Source of the DNA: Sphingobium sp. CCH11-B1
GTDB lineage: Bacteria; Pseudomonadota; Alphaproteobacteria; Sphingomonadales; Sphingomonadaceae
Length of the DNA stretch: 11,811 nt
Assembly: GCF_001556865.1 (NCBI RefSeq)
Contig: NZ_LSJY01000016.1
Location: forward strand, 1-11,811
Direction of reading: 5' to 3'
In this document: positions 7,942 to 11,811 of the stretch, piece by piece
Layout: every line of letters begins with the position of its first letter
How positions within the stretch are numbered: the first letter of the stretch is position 1
Made by a program: the position numbers and the translations under genes
Notes under the pieces: generated by a model
Told to the model about the DNA's origin: nothing
What the model saw: only the letters and a program-made list of their open reading frames with translations
The model's database searches: none

Positions 7942-8739
7942 ATGTCGCGAGTCACCCTGTCCAAATTGCAAAATGGCTGGTCGGTTCAGCTCCGTGTGAT
8001 TCATGCCCTGATGATCCGTGAGCTGACGACCCGCTTTGGTCGCGAGAATATCGGCTTCCTATGGATCATGGCCGAACCTCTTTTGTTCGCAGGTCTTGTC
8101 GGCCTGATCTGGAACGTGACCAAAGGCCCTACCGAACATGGCATCGGCATTATCGCCTTTGTCGCTACAGGATATATCCCTATTACCCTATTTCGTCATG
8201 GCGTCTCGCGCAGCGTAGCCGCTTTTACGACAAATTCGAGCCTGCTTTATCATCGTCAGGTTAAGATCGTCGATTTCATCCTTGTTAGATTCGTCATCGA
8301 GGCTCTGGGTGGGATGATGGCCTATCTTTTCATGGGCGTCGTTCTTATCCTCGCACATGAGATGCCGGTGCCTGCTGATATCGGGCTCCTAATCGCGGGA
8401 TGGTTTGTTTACGCTTTCTTCTGTTTTTCTCTATGCCTGATTATTGCGCCATTGTCGGAATTATCTGAGGTGATTGAAAAGTTCATACCGGTTACAACCT
8501 ATGTCATGATTCCTTTTTCCGGTCTGTTCTACATGGCTGCCTGGATGACGCCGCAGGTCAGGGAATATCTGATGCTCTCGCCGTTCGTGAATGGAATGGA
8601 AATGATGCGCAAAGGCATCTGGGGTGACCAGGTGACGGCTTATTATAACGTTTGGAATCCTATTGGATGCGCGCTCCTGGCCACGATGATAGGCCTAATA
8701 TTGTGCCGTCGGGTCCGTCGAACGTTGGCCGTAGAATGA
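7942..8739 (+). CDS. kpsM: Capsule polysaccharide ABC transporter permease, KpsM/BexB/CtrC family
   Basis: This is the membrane-spanning half of the ABC-2 type exporter that moves the lipid-linked polysaccharide across the inner membrane. The 265-residue protein has the characteristic N-terminal amphipathic part with ALMIRELTTRFGRENIGFLW (22-41), then about six hydrophobic segments near 37-58, 68-86, 113-137, 147-170, 183-200 and 240-256. MIPFSGLFYM and LSPFVNGMEMMRKGIWG are strongly typical of the family's C-terminal half. The ATG at 7942 has GGAAG seven bases upstream and lies two bases after the kpsE stop. The stop overlaps the kpsT start (ATGA, 8736-8739). GC content begins to fall within this gene compared with kpsE. 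Confidence 0.95.
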   Translation: MSRVTLSKLQNGWSVQLRVIHALMIRELTTRFGRENIGFLWIMAEPLLFAGLVGLIWNVTKGPTEHGIGIIAFVATGYIPITLFRHGVSRSVAAFTTNSSLLYHRQVKIVDFILVRFVIEALGGMMAYLFMGVVLILAHEMPVPADIGLLIAGWFVYAFFCFSLCLIIAPLSELSEVIEKFIPVTTYVMIPFSGLFYMAAWMTPQVREYLMLSPFVNGMEMMRKGIWGDQVTAYYNVWNPIGCALLATMIGLILCRRVRRTLAVE

Positions 8740-9383
8740 TCGGCTGTCTCAACGTCTGTAAGTCGTACAAACATGGGTCGAGCCATAAGCGGGTTCTCGA
8801 CAATGTTAATCTGGTGGTGGAGCGGGGCGAGCGCGTCGCACTGCTCGGTCGCAACGGCGCCGGGAAGAGCACGCTCATAAAATTGATCGGCGGCGTCGAG
8901 ATGCCAACATCCGGCAAGATTATGCGCAAGATGTCGATATCTTGGCCGTTGGGCTTTGCTGGCGGCTTTCAGGGCAGTCTGACAGGATATGACAATGCCC
9001 GCTTCGTCGCACGGATATACCAGCGGGATTATGCGGACATTCGCGCCTTTGTGGAGGATTTTACGGAACTGGGTCCCCAGCTGAAAATGCCCGTGAAGAC
9101 CTATTCATCCGGAATGCGTGCGCGTCTCGCCTTTGCGATGTCGCTCGCGATCGAATTTGACTGCTATCTAATCGACGAAATCATTCTGGTAGGTGACCAA
9201 AACTTCCACCGAAAATGTCATTATGAGCTTTTTGAAAAACGCAGTGAGAGAGCTATGATATTAGCTTCTCATAACACGGAAGTAGTTAAAGAATTTTGCA
9301 ATAGAGCCGTGATCATTAATAATCGTAACGCCCAAGTGTATGACGATGTTGGAGAGGCTGTCGATATATATTCTGCCCTTTGA
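8736..9383 (+). CDS. kpsT: Capsule polysaccharide ABC transporter ATP-binding protein, KpsT/BexA/CtrD family
   Basis: This subunit hydrolyses ATP to drive KpsM. The 215-residue protein, short as usual for the family, shows Walker A GRNGAGKST (38-46), ABC signature YSSGMRAR (123-130), Walker B ending LIDE (145-148, catalytic Glu148) and the switch His179 in ASHN. FDCYLIDEIILVGDQNF is the KpsT form of Walker B and D-loop. The ATG at 8736 overlaps the kpsM stop, implying translational coupling; the frame is open upstream, but the extra residues would run through kpsM and do not fit the family. The 3' end is markedly AT-rich: I count 71 G+C in 9181-9360 (39%) against 42 of 60 (70%) in 8821-8880. 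The gene may be a recombination mosaic. Confidence 0.95.
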   Translation: MIGCLNVCKSYKHGSSHKRVLDNVNLVVERGERVALLGRNGAGKSTLIKLIGGVEMPTSGKIMRKMSISWPLGFAGGFQGSLTGYDNARFVARIYQRDYADIRAFVEDFTELGPQLKMPVKTYSSGMRARLAFAMSLAIEFDCYLIDEIILVGDQNFHRKCHYELFEKRSERAMILASHNTEVVKEFCNRAVIINNRNAQVYDDVGEAVDIYSAL

Positions 9384-9505
9384 ATTAGAATTGCGCCCGC
9401 GCGGCGCAGTTTAAGGTAATCTTCAACATTTCTTAGATTCTAATTTAATGTTATCAATTCGACACAAGTAAATTTTATGTTAAATTGACATAGGGACATT
9501 AGAAT
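9384..9505. repeat. Three copies of the octamer ATTAGAAT in the AT-rich spacer
   Basis: ATTAGAAT occurs at 9384-9391 and 9498-9505, and inverted (ATTCTAAT) at 9437-9444. The first and second copies agree over nine bases (AATTAGAAT). The middle copy is part of a palindrome TTAGA-T-TCTAA at 9433-9443, and the third lies between a TTGACA and a TATAAG. The spacer is extremely AT-rich (14 G+C in 9421-9480), so chance recurrence is a real possibility. If functional, these would be operator sites. Confidence 0.35.
9392..9408 (+). terminator. Hairpin just after kpsT
   Basis: TGCGCC (9392-9397) and GGCGCA (9403-9408) make a perfect 6-bp GC-rich stem with a 5-base loop, nine bases after the kpsT stop. 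It is followed by GTTTAAG, a poor T-tract. This could end or attenuate transcription of the kpsE-kpsM-kpsT operon and so separate it from the coiled-coil gene. Confidence 0.4.
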
Positions 9506-9510
9506 ATAAG
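9485..9510 (+). promoter_or_regulatory. Possible promoter for the coiled-coil gene
   Basis: A perfect -35 hexamer TTGACA (9485-9490) is followed by TATAAG (9505-9510), which resembles a -10 box. The spacing is only 14 bases, shorter than the usual 16-18, so it would be weak or need an activator. An alternative reading uses TTAAAT at 9480 with 19-base spacing. The position after a hairpin and before the next gene makes a promoter reasonable. Confidence 0.3.
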
Positions 9511-9519
9511 GTGGTAGTG

Positions 9520-9546
9520 ATGGCGTGGAGGCAATCGACCCAATGA
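9520..9546 (+). CDS. Possible 8-codon upstream open reading frame
   Basis: ATG 9520 has a good ribosome site, AAGGTGG at 9508-9514, five bases upstream. It encodes eight residues (MAWRQSTQ) and stops at TGA 9544-9546, which overlaps ATG 9543 of the coiled-coil gene in the ATGA arrangement. The ribosome site may really serve the GTG at 9525, which is ten bases further on, so this little frame is a hypothesis. Nothing else supports its translation. Confidence 0.25.
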   Translation: MAWRQSTQ

Positions 9547-10910
9547 TGTCACAGAATTCCGTCTCCCACGCTTCATTCCGTGATGAAGGGCAGGATATTC
9601 GTCAGCGTCTGGCGCAGCATCTTGCTGAAACGAATAGCTGGGTCGCGCATCTGCAGGCGCGATTTTTGGCGGCTGACCCAGCTAGTGGTGGCTCAATTGA
9701 ATTGCAGGCGATTGAAGACGCTTTTGCAGAACGGCGGGGTGATATCGAGCGGCTGCACGAAGAAATCGAGCAGCATAAACGGCGCAGTGAACAACTTCAG
9801 TTTGCGCTCGATGATGCCATTTCCGCACGGGCGGAAGTTGACATACAAGTTGCACGACTACAGCCCCTCGCCGAGCATGTAGCGCTTATCGAAAGCCAAT
9901 TGCGTCAGCGCGAAGAGGAAATGCATCAGGCCTATGCCGAACTGAAGCGCCAGCAGGATGACGCAGAGCAGCAAAAGCGCAATGCGGAAGCGCTAGAGGG
10001 CGACATTGAAAAGTTGCGCGCCAAGCTGAGCCAGGCCGATAAATGGATTTTCCGTCTCGCCGGGGAACGCCGGGACAGTGAACAATCGCTAGCTGTGTCG
10101 CAGAGTAAACTGGTTCGCGCCGAGAAGGTAGCGGCTACCGAACAGGCTCAAGCTCGGCGCCTTGCCGATGCGCTGGCGCGGCACGAGCGGGATCTGGTCG
10201 CGCAGAGCCATGAAATAGACCGCTTGAGCAAAGCGCTTGATGAGGCGCGAAGCAAGCTAGACGCTGCATCACGTCATGAGGAAGGCCAGCATACCAGCTA
10301 CGCGACGGATATATATCCGCTGAACCTTGAGATACGGCGCCTCGCCGATGGTAAAAGGCTCGCCGAACATCAACGTTGGCTAGCCGAGCAGGAAACGCAG
10401 CGGCTTGGCCAAGAAGTGAACCTGTTGACACGCCTTCTCTATGAGACGCGGGAAAAGGCCGAAAAGTCGGAGGCCGAACGCTCCTCTCTCTTGGCTGAAA
10501 GCGAAAAGGTCGCAGTGCTGACGAAGGATTTGCAGGCGGCGCATGAAACGCAGGAAAAGCTTGCAGTCTTGCTGGCGGAACTTCGGGCTTCTGGCGAGGA
10601 GTTGGAGAGGAAATCGGCTGAGCACGAAAAAGAGCGAAAGGCCGCCGTGGCAAATCTCGAGCAAGAGGCCACCGCTCGCCTGTTCATGGCCCGTATTTCC
10701 GAGGTCCTGATGCAGCGGCACCCCTTCTGGTGGAATTTGACGCCGAAGGAATGGCGATCGAGGCGGACCTATGCGGCGCTTCGGCGGCGCGGCATCTTTG
10801 ACGCCGAGAAATATTGCGACATGTACCCCGATGTCCCTGCCGCCGGCATGGACCCACTGGAGCACTATATCAAGCATGGCATGTATGAGGGCCGGTCCTG
10901 CCCTCTCTAG
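9543..10910 (+). CDS. Coiled-coil protein with C-terminal 'PDV' repeat, function unknown
   Basis: I do not recognise a named family for the whole 455-residue protein. Residues about 55-250 and 265-378 are nearly continuous heptad-like coiled coil, rich in Glu, Gln, Ala, Arg and Leu, with a short break at [10 protein letters not shown] (252-261). A basic, aromatic segment follows ([16 protein letters not shown], 393-408), then one copy of the motif [20 protein letters not shown]...[11 protein letters not shown] (419-451). The same motif occurs twice in the next protein, which ties the two together. There is no signal peptide or membrane helix, so it is probably cytoplasmic. The start could be GTG 9525 (461 residues, AAGGTGG ten bases upstream) or ATG 9543 (GGAGG at 9527-9531, and overlap with a tiny upstream frame); I chose the latter. 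Similar coiled coils precede glycosyltransferase domains in large polysaccharide enzymes, so this may be a scaffold or a piece of such an enzyme. It lies 159 bases after kpsT. Confidence 0.8.
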   Translation: MMSQNSVSHASFRDEGQDIRQRLAQHLAETNSWVAHLQARFLAADPASGGSIELQAIEDAFAERRGDIERLHEEIEQHKRRSEQLQFALDDAISARAEVDIQVARLQPLAEHVALIESQLRQREEEMHQAYAELKRQQDDAEQQKRNAEALEGDIEKLRAKLSQADKWIFRLAGERRDSEQSLAVSQSKLVRAEKVAATEQAQARRLADALARHERDLVAQSHEIDRLSKALDEARSKLDAASRHEEGQHTSYATDIYPLNLEIRRLADGKRLAEHQRWLAEQETQRLGQEVNLLTRLLYETREKAEKSEAERSSLLAESEKVAVLTKDLQAAHETQEKLAVLLAELRASGEELERKSAEHEKERKAAVANLEQEATARLFMARISEVLMQRHPFWWNLTPKEWRSRRTYAALRRRGIFDAEKYCDMYPDVPAAGMDPLEHYIKHGMYEGRSCPL

Positions 10911-10953
10911 TCGAGATCGAGACGAAGACGTAAATTGGGGGTTTGGGGCTTAT

Positions 10954-11690
10954 ATGTTTGCCGAGTTCAACGGAGATGACGTTCAAATCCTTCGGGAAAG
11001 CGGGCTTTTTGACATCGATTGGTACCTCAACCGTTATCCCGACGTCGCTTCGCTGGGTATCGACCCCATCGTTCACTACCTCGAACTCGGCGCTGCTTTG
11101 GGGCGCGACCCTTCTCCGGCAATGAGTTCTACCGGATATTTGAAGGCCAATCCCGACGTGGCCGCCGCCGGGCTCAACCCGCTCGTCCATTATGCCACGA
11201 GCGGCCGCTATGAAACGCGCCCAGTGCCACCGGCGGACGGCGGGGCTATATGGTCGCCGCCGCAGGTCGAATTCGTCCCGCAAAAGCATTTCGATCCTCT
11301 GCCGGTAAAACAGGCGCGTCTTGTCGCCTTCTATCTCCCGCAGTTTCACCCCATCCCAGAAAATGACAAATGGTGGGGCAAGGGCTTTACCGAATGGACC
11401 AATGTTCGTCCGGCCAAGGCCCAATTTGTCGGCCATTATCAGCCGCATGTTCCGCACCCTGACATCGGCTACTACAGCCTCAACGATACCGAAACGCAGC
11501 GCAAGCAGATCGAGCTTGCCAAAATTTACGGGATAGAAGCGTTTTGCTTCTACTACTACTGGTTTGCCGGCAAGCGGTTGCTCGAATCCCCGTTGGAAGC
11601 CTGGCTCAACGATCCGACGCTCGATCACCCCTTTTGCGTCTGCTGGGCCAATGAGAATTGGTCGCGGCGCTGGGACGGGTCGGACGCCGA
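10954..11690 (+). pseudogene. WbsX-type glycan-processing protein, interrupted by IS6100
   Basis: About 245 codons survive before the insertion. Residues 11-53 and 59-90 are two copies of the PDV repeat ([39 protein letters not shown]). From residue 121 the WbsX domain (related to GH99-like glycoside hydrolases and annotated as glycosyltransferase WbsX) begins: [28 protein letters not shown] (140-151), [13 protein letters not shown] and [15 protein letters not shown] (230-244), all strongly conserved in the family. The sequence leaves the family exactly at 11691, where IS6100 begins; the frame remains open through the IS to the window end, giving a foreign tail. Most of the WbsX domain is therefore missing here. 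ATG 10954 has GGGG five bases upstream, and no other start codon lies nearby. The protein normally acts on surface polysaccharide; whether it builds or trims the chain is not settled by sequence. Confidence 0.85.
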
Positions 11691-11811
11691 GGCTCTGTTG
11701 CAAAGATTGGCGGCAGTCAGAGGTAGGCTGTCGCTCTGCGCCGATCAGGCGGCTGCTGCGAAATGGTGGTTGAGCATGCCCATGGCCTCCGTCAGCGCCG
11801 AGGGCCCAATG
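11691..11811 (-). mobile_element. IS6100 (IS6 family), one end
   Basis: The sequence starts with GGCTCTGTTGCAAAG, the terminal inverted repeat of IS6100, and continues with the element's known end and the transposase C-terminus read on the minus strand. The rest lies beyond the window. The eight bases before it (11683-11690, GACGCCGA) would be one copy of the 8-bp target duplication typical of this family. IS6100 is widespread in sphingomonads and is often involved in rearrangements and cointegrates. Confidence 0.93.
11745..11811 (-). CDS. tnpA: IS6100 transposase, C-terminal end only
   Basis: Read on the minus strand from the window edge, the frame gives [21 protein letters not shown] and stops at TGA (11745-11747). 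This is the C-terminus of the IS6100 DDE transposase, which makes cointegrates by copy-in replicative transposition. The catalytic residues and the start are outside the window, so integrity cannot be judged. The gene ends 54 bases from the element's outer tip and runs opposite to the interrupted WbsX gene. Confidence 0.92.
   Translation of the reverse strand, partial: IGPSALTEAMGMLNHHFAAAA

Noticed and set aside
8652..8735. Upstream start for kpsT within kpsM
   Set aside because: It would add 28 residues translated from kpsM coding sequence in another frame. ATG 8736 overlaps the kpsM stop in the usual coupled way and gives the family's normal N-terminus.
9439..9490. Imperfect direct repeat TTTAATGTTATCAATTCGACA / TTTTATGTTAAATTGACA
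   Set aside because: The two copies align only with several gaps in extremely AT-rich DNA. I judged the octamer repeats in the same spacer more credible.
10870..11703. Minus-strand open frame of 277 codons opposite the WbsX gene
   Set aside because: The plus strand carries clear WbsX motifs and PDV repeats over the same bases. The antisense frame also crosses the IS6100 junction.
1..11811. CRISPR array, tRNA or rRNA genes, toxin-antitoxin or phage-defence genes
   Set aside because: No regularly spaced direct repeats, no cloverleaf-like or rRNA-like sequence, and no protein with such motifs was seen on either strand.

Overview
The window looks like a polysaccharide (capsule or exopolysaccharide) biosynthesis and export locus from an alphaproteobacterium, most likely a sphingomonad (Sphingobium, Sphingomonas or Novosphingobium type). 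This rests on high-GC coding sequence, protein character typical of that group, a degraded IS5-family element of a kind common in sphingomonads, and one end of IS6100, which is frequent in Sphingobium. The genus is inference. The protein families are read directly from the translated sequence.

Layout. Positions 1-2005 are a decayed left flank. It holds the C-terminal remnant of a sulfotransferase-like protein fused to a coiled coil (18-710), about 245 bases with no intact gene, and a defective IS5-family element (956-1796) whose transposase carries two internal deletions, a frame change and an amber stop. Positions 2006-6592 are one minus-strand operon, read right to left: an outer-membrane polysaccharide export lipoprotein (BexD/CtrA/Wza type), then rmlC, rmlB, rmlD and rmlA, tightly spaced or overlapping. 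Together the four rml genes make dTDP-L-rhamnose from glucose-1-phosphate. A 183-base divergent intergenic region (6593-6775) separates this from a plus-strand operon: kpsE/bexC-like co-polymerase, kpsM/bexB-like permease and kpsT/bexA-like ATPase (6776-9383). With the lipoprotein these form a complete ABC-transporter-dependent group 2/3 capsule export system.

After kpsT comes a very AT-rich spacer (9384-9519) with a hairpin, three copies of an 8-mer and a possible promoter. Next is a 455-residue coiled-coil protein of unknown function (9543-10910), possibly translationally coupled to an 8-codon upstream reading frame. It is followed by a WbsX-type glycan-processing protein (from 10954) cut at about codon 246 by IS6100 (11691 to the window end). 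The coiled-coil protein and the WbsX protein share a 'YPDV..G.DP..HY...G' repeat, one copy in the first and two in the second.

How it fits together: the rml genes supply activated rhamnose, the KpsE/KpsM/KpsT plus lipoprotein machine moves the finished chain across both membranes, and the WbsX and sulfotransferase-like proteins suggest chain-building or decorating activities, of which at least the left one is ruined and the right one is interrupted. No intact polymerising glycosyltransferase and no KpsC/KpsS lipid-anchor enzymes are in the window. I see no convincing entirely new system. The least explained component is the coiled-coil/PDV-repeat protein.
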